The notes under the pieces: generated by a model | The model's database searches: none | The model's input: only the letters and a program-made list of their open reading frames with translations | Told to the model about the DNA's origin: nothing | In this document: positions 37,301 through 46,400 of the stretch, piece by piece | Layout: each line of letters opens with the position of its first letter | Position numbering within the stretch: position 1 is the stretch's first letter | NCBI RefSeq assembly: GCF_000003815.2 | Contig: NC_049984.1 | Span: 7,162,998 to 7,226,997, forward strand | Source: Branchiostoma floridae | Taxonomy: Eukaryota > Chordata > Leptocardii > Amphioxiformes > Branchiostomatidae | Length of the DNA stretch: 64,000 nucleotides | Reading direction: 5' to 3' | Program-made: the position numbers and the translations under genes

Positions 37301-40300
37301 CGCTTGCTACATTCCTATTCTTAAAAAATTCGAGAACCAAGGACATCATTTATTTTCCAGTTACAGTGTCATGTTGGATTTCCCAGGGTAATGCACCAAA
37401 ACGAGGCTGCAGTTTGGTATTCTCCTAGTATGTAGCATGTATTGCAGTCATAAGTATGCCTCAGGAAATCCAACATGGCCGCTGTAACTGGAAAGAGGTC
37501 TATTGGCCACGCTTGTGGCTTTGAATTCGATCATATAGTGCCCCGGGCAGTTTTTGAACTGAAAAAGCACTTGCAAAAAATTCCGAAATTATAGGGCCTA
37601 GCAAAAAAAGGTTGTGTTTCCTGTTTCAGTCCTGAAAAAATTAGGGTCGGTAGGTAGGGATTATCTTTTTTTTTCTTGTATTTTTTTTAGGCTGGCCAAA
37701 ATTCTAGTGATACATATTACAATACAGTTGAACAAAGTAAACTGAAATGCATGATGACACTTGTCTTTCAATGTCAAACTTTAATTTTGTACATGATAGA
37801 TACATTTATCCTTCATTAGATGGGACAAGCAGTGTTTTACTTCAATAGGAAGCAGGCTAAATACAAATTCTAACTGGAAGCTATGTGACTCTACTGCCCA
37901 CCCCAAAAAAAGTCTAGGGTCTGCAGTTTTTTTCAGGGTAGGTAGGGAAACAGGAAACACAACATTTTTTTTCCTAGGCCTAGACATACTCTACAACATT
38001 CCGTCTAGCTGTTGCGTCGCATTTGGACCCACAAAGAACTCTATAAAGTCTTCAAACGATCGAGATTACTTACCAAGGTCGGGCATTCAAAGGCGCTTAT
38101 TCTATGCCGCATAGAACACACATTCGAACTAAGTGCCTACAATGTAACAGGCGTGTGGCAACTGGCCTTACATTCCCGTTTTATGGTTTCTGCAGACAGA
38201 TGCAGCGTCAGTACGAGGAGGTACTGATGGAGGACGAGGCTCTGTCCCCCCGCCTGACCGCCAGGAGCAGCGGCAGGCACCGCCCCAAGAGCTCGGAGAG
38301 AGAGCGACTAGACAGCGACATCGAACTGCCAAAGGCGGCAAAGGTAAATTCTTATTGCTTCATGCTGTTTTCTGTAAAAGATCCCTTTTCCAAACTCTGA
38401 TGCATTTCACAAAAATGAGGGTCAGGTTGTTACATGTAAATTTTAAAACACTAAATGTACTCAAATTACCATTCCCCCCTCGTTTTTGCTGAATGTGGCA
38501 AAGTCAAAGTTTTGAAAGGAGTATATTCACTCCTAAATGATTTTCAATAAAATAGCACATAAGAACTCAACACCTTTGATACATGGATACTTTTAGTACA
38601 TTCATGCTTGCCTTCATCTTTTCAAAGACTAAATTTTTATAAAAGCTGTGACAAGACTGCTACAGACATGTTGATTTCTTGACTAGATGCCACGGCAGCT
38701 ACCACCACTTAGGCCGGTAGCAAACTTAGTACAGGAGACCACACAGGTAGCCCCTACCAACAGCAAAAAGAAGAGGCAGTGTAGGGCCAAGGAACAGTCA
38801 CACAGTGATAGTGTTGCCTCAGAGAGGAAGGTTAGCCAGGGACAAGATGCATGTTGTGTCTGTCACAGTTAGTCAACAGACTTAATTGCACATACTTTCT
38901 GGGGAAAAACACTTCCATGTTTTTTTGTTTGAAGACTCTCTTGTAGCAAGGTCTAGACCACAGTGTCCTTGGATTATCATTTAGATTCTCACCCAAGGAA
39001 CTTGCCTCATTTCTCACTTTCATTGGTTACAATGATAGCTATAGTGTAAAGCTAAGGCAATGAGCTTGCCCGGATTCTGAAATAGGCGTTTTGATTGGTT
39101 GAAATTCAAAGGAGTCATTACCTTGCTTATGTCACGCTAACAGTAGATCCGCTTGCCAATGCTTGTCAATATTTTTTACGACACACTTGTATCACAGTAT
39201 TTCCTTTTACTTGCAATAAATTTCTATCAATGTTCTTTTGGTGTGTAGTGTATAATTGCACATCCTTAACACAAGCATAAGTATTCACTGTTTAGTTGAT
39301 AATCTGTCTTTCAAATTGTTATTTGTGCATTTTTGCTTTTATACTGACTGTAAATTGTCCATTAACTTTCTGTTAGAAGCCCAAAAGGAATGGCACATCC
39401 AAGGAGAAAAGGATGGAAGTAGCTGCCATTGGTGAGTTCACAGTGACGGTTTCTTCTAGTTTGTCAAATGATTGACAGTAAGTAGTTTTAGAATTATAAG
39501 TGTGCTGTATTTTGCCTAAGGTAAAAATGTACCTGTAAAGATGATACTAAAATATATCCAGAAATGGTCAAGTTCTGCGTTTCTATAAAAGTGCATTTGG
39601 AAGGTTCAATAAAATGAAATGTGCTAAAAGAATTATCAAAACATGTAGATGTAAATGTGTTTTATTCCTTTATAGTTTCTTGTGGTCCAGCTTTGATTGT
39701 AAAATAATATGCAAATCCCTATGGTCAATAAGAATAAAGCTTTGAAATTATTTCTTTTGTCATTGTTCAAAGTCCCCTGTACATAAGGCACCTAGGTTGA
39801 CTGGTACTCTTTTTCCAGCGGCCAATGGTACATATACGCCACGTGGTTACCACATCAACCCAGCACTGCCCCCAATCACGCCACCAGCACCGCCGCCACC
39901 GATGAATGATGTGATCACCCCTGCACGCTCCCCGTCTCCGTACCACTCCTCCTCAGCTGAGTCACTACATGAGATTCCACTGGACACCATCAGGAGTGGC
40001 TATGACCAGGTAATAATTTCAGAAATAGCTTTTAGTAAACTGTTTCATGTGTACAATGTTGTGAAGGTTTGTTTTTTTCACCTCTAGAAGACTTCCAGAT
40101 GTTACATTTCCAAACTTGGGCCTGGCCCGACTGTGTGCTGAAAAATAGAAATGTATAAATAAAAATATACACAGATAATGCCCCCAAGCTTCCTGGCCAG
40201 GCCCAGTTTTGGAAATTTGACATAGGCCTACATGTAACTCGGCAACATTTTGGCAACCAGCCAGTTGCCTTCACCAAGGTGCAATGAGCTTTGCTGTTGC

Positions 40301-41199
40301 TTGCCTAACTTTGGATCCCTTTGGTAGCTGCAATCTGTCTTCCCGTTGATTTTATGACTTGAATAGAGTTTCTGATACTAACAGCCTCCTTAATCCAGTG
40401 AATGAAACTAATTGTTCTTCTGTGTATGATTCTAGCTTGCTTTGGTCAGAAACAAGGTAAGGCTTGTGCAATTGTTACATTGTGATGTATCGTCCAACGC
40501 AGGATTTCTGTGCAAGAAATAAGCTTGTTCCAACAGTTGTCTACACTAATGAAATTTCAAGTAGCTTGTGTCATCCTCATTATGGATAGTAACACTTAAT
40601 TGCCATTAAAAAGTAGACTGTCTTGTTTTAGAGTCTTGATATTCCAGAATATGTCATAGTGAAAAATAGGAATCAGTAGGTCCCATGGGACTAGATCAGT
40701 TCTGCAGAATTTTGCACTTAATTCTGCATTTGAGCGTGGAATTCTGCTCCTGATATGCAGAATTCTGTGCCCGATATGTAGAATTCTGTGCCCGATATGT
40801 AGAATTCTGTGCCTGATATGCAGAATTTTGTGCCCAATATGTAAAATTCTGCACCCCGTTTGCAAACAATACACAGTTCATTGTACTTTGAATAAATACT
40901 ACCCTTAAGTGTATGTCGTTCAAAATTGTTGAACTTTGTTTCACCAGCCGCAGGTTATCCCAGCAGGAGGCAGCCCCAACAGCAGTCCAAACTTCTCCGC
41001 CCGGGACCAGGAGAGAAGGTCTCACCCCAAGAGACGGAAGGCCAAGCCCAAGGAGAGGCGCCCCCGTCCGCTAGACGTGCCGCCATTGGAGCTGACTCAG
41101 ACAGTCACTGACGGAGAGTACAGCATCCGGAGTGACGTCACCACGGCACAGAGTGGCAGGCCACTCCCAGTCATGCATATGGCAACGAGTAATGTGTAA
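26620..41199 (+). CDS. ZDHHC1: DHHC palmitoyltransferase, ZDHHC1/ZDHHC11 type
   Basis: Protein S-acyltransferase that transfers palmitate to cysteines at endomembranes. Coding exons: 26620-26823, 28418-28593, 29679-29780, 30255-30373, 31061-31186, 31632-31757, 33017-33241, 34412-34528, 34950-35186, 35806-35897, 36604-36737, 38196-38343, 38687-38830, 39377-39431, 39819-40009, 40436-40456, 40948-41199. All phases agree: 822 aa with every exon, 629 aa if the three exons 33017-35186 are skipped. The N terminus has [13 protein letters not shown]1 and TM2, NPADDN, then the zinc-binding Cys-rich domain ([32 protein letters not shown]) with the catalytic DHHC and [13 protein letters not shown]3, a Ser/Thr-rich lumenal loop (exon 31061) and TM4 ([13 protein letters not shown]) follow, then a long cytosolic tail rich in basic and proline residues. 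The segments match vertebrate ZDHHC1/11, linked in mammals to innate DNA sensing. The single gene may be orthologous to both paralogues. Confidence 0.92.
27345..27480 (+). mobile_element. Degenerate tRNA-derived SINE copy
   Basis: A-box-like TTGTGGTTAGGG at 27364 onward and a B-box-like GTTTCAGTCCC, followed by TTGAGACCTTTGGAAAAAAA and CTTAACACAA, a diverged version of the tail seen at 26400-26460. Lies in intron 1 of the palmitoyltransferase coding region. Confidence 0.5.
27725..27780. repeat. Dispersed repeat tail shared with 43845-43895
   Basis: gcattctaaagatcccacca then cacatattgataagagtaag resembles gcacgttaaagaacccaccg then cacttatcgaaaagtgtagg at 43845-43885. This is probably the 3' part of a SINE family present at both sites. 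Confidence 0.45.
28782..28933. repeat. Long hairpin in a palmitoyltransferase intron
   Basis: The left arm from gttaccccatggg (28782) to about 28843 is complementary to the right arm from about 28869 to ccatggggtaac (28933), including gttttctgtgtatatcacca and its complement. The short spacer is purine-rich. It is probably a non-autonomous inverted-repeat element within the intron after exon 28418-28593. Confidence 0.8.
30817..30995. repeat. 21-bp minisatellite in palmitoyltransferase intron
   Basis: About eight tandem copies of agcaccaaggaaagtgtagt plus one base, 21 bp, with scattered substitutions (aaggacagtg or aaggaaagtg). Read as protein it gives repeating ESVVSTK heptads, but it lies between exons 30255-30373 and 31061-31186 with no splice signals of its own, so I treat it as intronic. 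Confidence 0.9.
31260..31395. repeat. (TCTG)n/(TC)n microsatellite
   Basis: Mixed TCTG, TC and CACT simple repeats in the intron following exon 31061-31186. Generates spurious CLSVCLSV frames. Confidence 0.95.
31811..32201. mobile_element. MITE-like element with about 55-bp inverted ends
   Basis: Left end cacctttctcacgcagcggc (from 31811) and right end gccgcgtgagaaaggtg (to 32201) are complementary for about 55 bases, including ttcaatgaggcaaacaa. The dinucleotide TA flanks both ends (31809-31810 and 32202-32203), as expected for Tc1/mariner-type insertion. No coding capacity inside. It lies in the intron before the alternative exon 33017-33241. Confidence 0.75.
33017..33241 (+). CDS. Alternative palmitoyltransferase exon with TTxE-like segment (version 1)
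   Basis: A 225-bp exon with phase 1 at both ends. Spliced to the TM4 exon it reads [18 protein letters not shown] followed by an acidic coiled segment ([17 protein letters not shown]). The STYD occupies the place of the conserved TTxE motif after TM4 of DHHC enzymes. The same position is encoded again at 35806-35897. It continues by phase into 34412-34528 ([13 protein letters not shown]) and 34950-35186. Confidence 0.75.
33764..33923 (+). CDS. Possible extra alternative exon
   Basis: An open stretch reading [20 protein letters not shown] and then Arg/Glu/Ser-rich sequence up to a donor AACGTG|gtcagt. Its phases (2 in, 0 out) do not fit the phase-1 neighbours. They would fit an alternative donor inside exon 33017-33241 (AGGAG|gtgctt) and exon 36604 downstream. 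It may be an isoform-specific or terminal exon, or chance. Confidence 0.3.
35806..35897 (+). CDS. Alternative palmitoyltransferase exon with TTxE-like segment (version 2)
   Basis: A 92-bp exon, phase 1 in and phase 0 out. Joined directly to the TM4 exon it gives [18 protein letters not shown] followed by [10 protein letters not shown], which resembles the vertebrate ZDHHC1 segment IYLMWHKLTTYEYI much better than version 1 does. Joined after 34950-35186 it would appear as a second, internal STYD. Confidence 0.8.
36143..36467. mobile_element. Foldback element, possibly Penelope-like, in intron
   Basis: Arms of about 130 bp (36143-36275 and 36335-36467) are reverse complements, including ggaaagattggtaagccaat, gccaaaaagcaattactcaa and ggatatgattttggaaa. 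The spacer holds cagtgacactgaagtgatct, also present at 8285-8405. A further piece of the arm recurs at about 36500-36525. The inverted-arm form parallels the GIY-YIG element at 11426-12297; element type is inference. Confidence 0.6.
37358..37492. mobile_element. Small MITE-like element
   Basis: Ends ccagttacagtgtcatgttg and its near complement (caacatggccgctgtaactgg) enclose about 75 bp. Lies in the intron after exon 36604-36737. Confidence 0.6.
37592..37983. mobile_element. MITE-like element with long inverted ends
   Basis: Left end ggcctagcaaaaaaaggttg (then tgtttcctgtttc) and right end gaaacaggaaacacaacatt (then ttttttcctaggcc) are inverted repeats of about 37 bp. Weaker complementarity continues inward (gggtcggtaggtaggga). 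Total length about 390 bp, non-coding, in a palmitoyltransferase intron. Confidence 0.7.
40436..40456 (+). CDS. Candidate 21-bp microexon of the palmitoyltransferase gene
   Basis: CTTGCTTTGGTCAGAAACAAG lies between an acceptor (tgattctag) and a strong donor (gtaagg). It is phase 0 at both sides, fitting between exons 39819-40009 and 40948-41199, and encodes LALVRNK. Either inclusion or skipping keeps the frame. Confidence 0.5.
40720..40862. repeat. 21-bp minisatellite
   Basis: About six tandem copies of agaattctgtgcccgatatg plus one base, with substitutions, in the last palmitoyltransferase intron. Each copy carries a gaattc palindrome. Frames through it read HIGHRIL-like heptads and are not considered genes. 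Confidence 0.88.
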
Positions 41200-41926
41200 A
41201 TATCATTGATTCTTGTTGTCATGCCATATGAATATATATATAGAATTATATATTCCTATATGTAATTTTTCTGTCCAAGTGCCAGTTGATTATTTTGACA
41301 TATCATATGCTCCTTGGAGATTTTCTATGTGAATCACATAGACTGATATTGCTGAGTGTGAGAGGGAAAATTTGCTATGTTTTGTAAAAGAACCCTAACT
41401 ATACAATGTGTCGTGTGGCGAGGTAGCAGGTTCACACATAGCCATGAGATTCTACCTGATGTCCCTAACTAGGGATGTTGCATTCATTTCATTTATACAA
41501 AATGTACACCTTGTTTGAAAGTTGTATTTCTTCCATTGCTTGTATAAACAGCTTTTTCAACAATGTAGCCACAGTCATAAGTTTTATGGGACCAAAAGTG
41601 TAGATTGGTGTCGAAAATTTATAATATCTAGAACATCATTATATAAAGGTTAACCCCAGTGCCAAATAAGCACATATTGTGATCCCTAACTGTAGTCAAG
41701 AGATTGGGATATCAGGAGAATGTCCATAGAATATACCTTTGCATATCAAGGACTGCTTATCGAATGACATGATTTCAAAGGTATTTGAAAAACTGTGGAA
41801 AATTTATCACAAGTGTGATAGTAGTTACTTCAAGGCACCTGAAACATTGCAGTGTTTGTTATATGACCAATTCCATCCAAGTTTATTTTTTTGTGGTTGT
41901 TCTTGTTTTTATACACACTGAAATGA

Positions 41927-42402
41927 AATAAAGAATATAAAAAAAATATCATTGCTTCAGAGTAAAATGTGCCAAAGTCAAGTAGGATGAAGCAATGTCC
42001 ATTGGCCCAACTACATGTACATGTATATACAAAGCCTTGGTAAAGCAAAGAAGAATTTATTCATGTAGTTTGCATATGCAGGTTTTGTGCCTTGAAGGTA
42101 TAAAGCTTAAAAGGGTTGATATGACCAAAGTTAATGAAATAAAGAAGAGGTAAATGTTCATGTTCTGATAGCGTGCGTTTAAAGCATATCTGTTCTCATT
42201 CTGGCAAACCTGTTTGCAGTGACACAAATCGTAGATATCATTACGTATTAAGAAACTTTGTGCCAATTGTTTTAAATAAGCTTAATCAACATGTGTGGAA
42301 AAGAACTGTGTGTACATAGCCGTTCCGATGTGAGAACAGTATTACAGAATATGTGTATTTGTATGCGAATGTATATGAACAGAAAGTATTTTATGCAATA
42401 AA
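41927..42402 (+). promoter_or_regulatory. Candidate poly(A) signals of the palmitoyltransferase gene
   Basis: AATAAA occurs at 41927-41932 and again at 42397-42402, about 730 and 1200 bases after the stop codon at 41199. The interval is A/T-rich and has no other coding exon, so it is probably the 3' untranslated region. Which site is used is unknown. Confidence 0.45.
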
Positions 42403-43486
42403 TATGTACAGATATCGAACTTAAGGACCAGTGTGGAGTCAAGTAATTTTTAAAAAAGAACTCATGATAATACTATCACTGTGAGTATGAGGCAGGGTCT
42501 GCTCTGTGGAGTATAGAAAACTGCATTTCCGTGACAAATGTTGAAAGTCTCGAATACCTACTTTTGAATAAAATAGAATCACTCTGTAAAACTTATCTTT
42601 ACAGATGTGCAGTAAATTATCCTTTGTTGAATAACATTTTCTTCAGTTGACTCCCACAAATGCACACTAAAATGCACACACGCACACCTTTGTTGTGGTT
42701 GCATGTGCATGTGCTTTGCCGTTCATTACTGAAAACCCTTGACCACTTGTAAGCCTGTTTGAACCATTGATACATACTGTAGCTATTTGACAGCACTCTC
42801 CGCCTATTGTCTTAGTGACTAGAGTATATATATATATATGTATATATAAAACATCATCTGCAACCATGAAGAAAAGTTATTAATCATTGCTGTGGTGATC
42901 TGTCAGCACGAATTTGTCACAGCATGAACATAGACAAATTAAAATGCTTTTAACATTTTGCCAACGCATCGGGGGTGGCCATAGAGCCATTTATTCCTGC
43001 AGAAGAGCACACATATCCCTGTAACGCTAGTTCACCTTTATCCGCGGGGTAACCTATCTCCGTTTTCAAAAGCAGTGCATTTAGGGCTATCATGTGGACG
43101 AAATGTGAGTTCAAACTGCTATATTTTGAAAATATTACAATTTGAATCAACCGTACGTCCACTTGATATCCCTAAATGTGCTGTTTTGAAAAACAAGGAA
43201 TATAGGTTACCCCACAGATAAAGGTGAACTAGCGTTACTGATAATAAAAGAATATTTTAAGTCTGTCGTAAGTAATCGTTCGTTCTCAAGACGTAACTAT
43301 GCGGAAGGCACAGCCATGATTAAGCATCACGTAACTTTACTTACATGCAAATGATACATTTCTTGATTAAACTATTATGTCGACAGCAATGTATGTGAAT
43401 CAAACAAGAATAAGAGTCATGCAAATCAATATGTCAGGAGTGTCATCCCCTAACACATGATGCAATCGCACTCTGGATATGATGAT
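42403..43486. other. Intergenic stretch between convergent genes
   Basis: The plus-strand palmitoyltransferase gene and the minus-strand receptor array converge here. Apart from a short (TA)n near 42826-42848 and the MITE at 43021-43238, I see no feature and no coding exon. Confidence 0.5.
43021..43238. mobile_element. MITE-like element
   Basis: Ends gtaacgctagttcaccttta and its complement (taaaggtgaactagcgttac) continue as imperfect inverted repeats of about 80 bp (ggggtaacctatctcc against ggaatataggttacccc). The centre reads ctgctatattttgaaaatat. Total 218 bp. A related end occurs near 6348. Confidence 0.8.
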
Positions 43487-46400
43487 TTATATTGTCCCAT
43501 TGGCGTACTTGATCCAATCGATAAGGTAGTATGCGAAGTAGCCAATCATGAAGAGCACGAAGCACACGGGGAACCAGACTCGGGCAGCGTGGTCCAGGCG
43601 TAGCGCCTTCTCCTTGGGCGTCAGAGTCTTCCACCTACGTATGCCATGCTCTTCTGTCTGAGAAAATTCCGATACCTGTCGAATAAGCAGGATATGGCCC
43701 TTGAATAACGTAGGTTTAAATTTGTGACTAGATTTATGTTGTTAATAGCCATTTTCAGTCACCGTGAATGTCTTCTAACACCATACGTACACCTCTCTTA
43801 GAAAATAGCGTCAGAAAAGTGGGGTCGTGAGCCGCACCTCGAGCACGTTAAAGAACCCACCGCACTTATCGAAAAGTGTAGGGGTCCTTCTTAGTGAGTA
43901 ATTCAAAACATACAGTCCTGCGGCCGCACCTGGGGTAATTGCTGTCGTATTGAGGTTACCTGAGTTAGCGCCAAATGGGAGCTGCTCCAGACCCTTGCGA
44001 TTTAGCCCCGCCTGTTGTAAGCTCTTCTCAATCCACCCCAATAAATAATAACAATAACCAATAAAAAGTAGCTAGATTTACCACGGTGACCTTGGTCTTG
44101 GAGTCGCGTCGGATGTAGTAGTGGACCACGCCGTACTCGATCAGAGACACGAAGACGAACCACTGACAGGCGAACAGCCACACGTCAATGGCACGGACGT
44201 ACGACACCTCCGGAAACGATTCAACTTTCCTGGTCTGGAAAATGGAAAACGCTTCTTCAGATAATATAAATGTAACGGAATTGGTTGAACGAGAAAGTTC
44301 GTAGAATGCTTGAGACCAAGCGCGAAGCTTGATGCACAACGCTTCAGGCGAAGCATGATGATTGATGCAAAGAGTAAAACTTGAGACGAACTGTACTTTA
44401 ACGCTTGAGAGGAAACGGAACGTTTGAGGCGAAGTGTAATGCTTGAGACAAAGTTGATGGTGAGATGCGGCTTTACCCTGCCCCCGTTCTCATACTCTCC
44501 AAGCATAGATTAGGCTCCTGCTGCTTACGTTTTTTCGGGCTTTCTATTTTGTACCGATAGCGAGACATCAACAAAACATCACACAGGATCACTGCTGCTC
44601 ATACCTGTGTGAGCATGGTGAGGACAGTCACCATCACACAGGGCCAATGCTACTCATACCTGGGGATCATTGCTGCTCATACCTGTGTGACATGGTGAGT
44701 ACAGTCATCATGACACAGGGTCACTGCTACTCATACCTGCGTTACTAAGCATGGTGAGTACAGTCCACCATCACACACGGGCACTGCTACTCATACCTGC
44801 GTTACTAAGCATGGTGAGTACAGTCACCATCACACACGGGCACTGCTACTCATACCTGCGTTACTAAGCATGGTGAGTACAGTCACCATCACACACGGGC
44901 ACTGCTACTCATACCTGTGTGAGCATGGTGAGTACAGTCACCACGTTCAGCGACACCCTGGCGGTCACCACCTCAGGGTTGACCCAGAAGGACGTCCAGC
45001 TCATGACGACAGTGGTCAGGGTGGGTCCGTAGGTCTGGATGAAGTGGAAATTTATCCGCCTGATGAGCGCGAAGCGGACCTGCCCCGATGTCAAGCTGCC
45101 GAATCGCGAAGCTTGCGCCAGCCCTTCAGCTGACATAAAGGGAACATTCAAAGATTACCGAAGTACAGGAGAGTTGATAGACATCAAGTTTTTACAGTCA
45201 AATTTGGTCTAACTTAACAGAGGCGCGACAGTTAGCGTTGTTTACGTGAAGACAGGATACTCCACAAAACATATTCCTTGGTAGTGAAATGGACCATTGT
45301 TTTGAGTTCACAAACTATTACTACTAATACTAGCATTAGGTCCAGGTTCAGGTCCGGACCTGGACCTGGTACTCTGAACATGGGCCGTACCTGTACTTGA
45401 ATTTTCTGTATCGGCACCCGCCCTACTTATTAGTACTGCAATATACATTTTGTACTCTTGACACTCGACACGCCAATCAATCACTTACCATCGCAGGTGA
45501 TGTCAGCCCCTCCGGATGTACAGTTTCCGTAGAAGTTGCATTTCTCGCACTGTGCCGTCCCCTGTCGGTCTGCGCTGATGCAGTCCTGCGACAAGCATTC
45601 GTCTTCCATTGAGGTGAAGTCGCAGGTCGAAGCCGCGTACAGACACGATATGCCTGTAAACAATGCACACCCAACCAAATGCAACGTGTGAACAACAAGA
45701 AAGAAGGATTTCCACAGAAGCGTGGAAATTCGTCATGCACAGAGCGAGCATGCCATTCATTGCTCGTGTTCAGATGATGATGAGTGCCCAGTATGTAAAG
45801 ACGTTTGAGATTGAAAATATTAAAAAATCTTTATATTTTGATAAAACGGAACAATGGCGATCACTATTACATAGTATGTTTTCTTTCACGAGGAAAGAAA
45901 ATACATGCTATTTCTCAGCACTATAGAGAATAGACACGTTTACGACAAGGAGAAGAATGGTTGATGAAATGAATATCTACAATGATGTGACAGATCTAAT
46001 TGTTTGTATGTGTCATCCCCTATGCAAGTTGTTATAACTTGTTGTGGATACGTTTCAACTTTCTAACATTGATATAAGGTTATAAAAATTGATCGATGAA
46101 CACCTTGCTAGATAAAGACCAGTGAACACTCACCGCGTTCCACGTAGGAGTTGACATAAGAGAAGGCGTGTGCTTTGACAAGCTGGAACTGCGCGTTGAT
46201 GCCAGAAGATCTCACGACAACTGGATGTTTGCTTTCGTCGAACCACTCCGTCTTCGGACCCCATAGAATACGGGCTCCTCTATCTGAAATGTAATTAGAA
46301 GAAAGAGAGTCATATTGCACATTATCATTCTCTTTTTACAGCTAATGAGAGTATACAGCTAACAACAACATTATTATCATACTTTAGTCCATGGTTGTTT

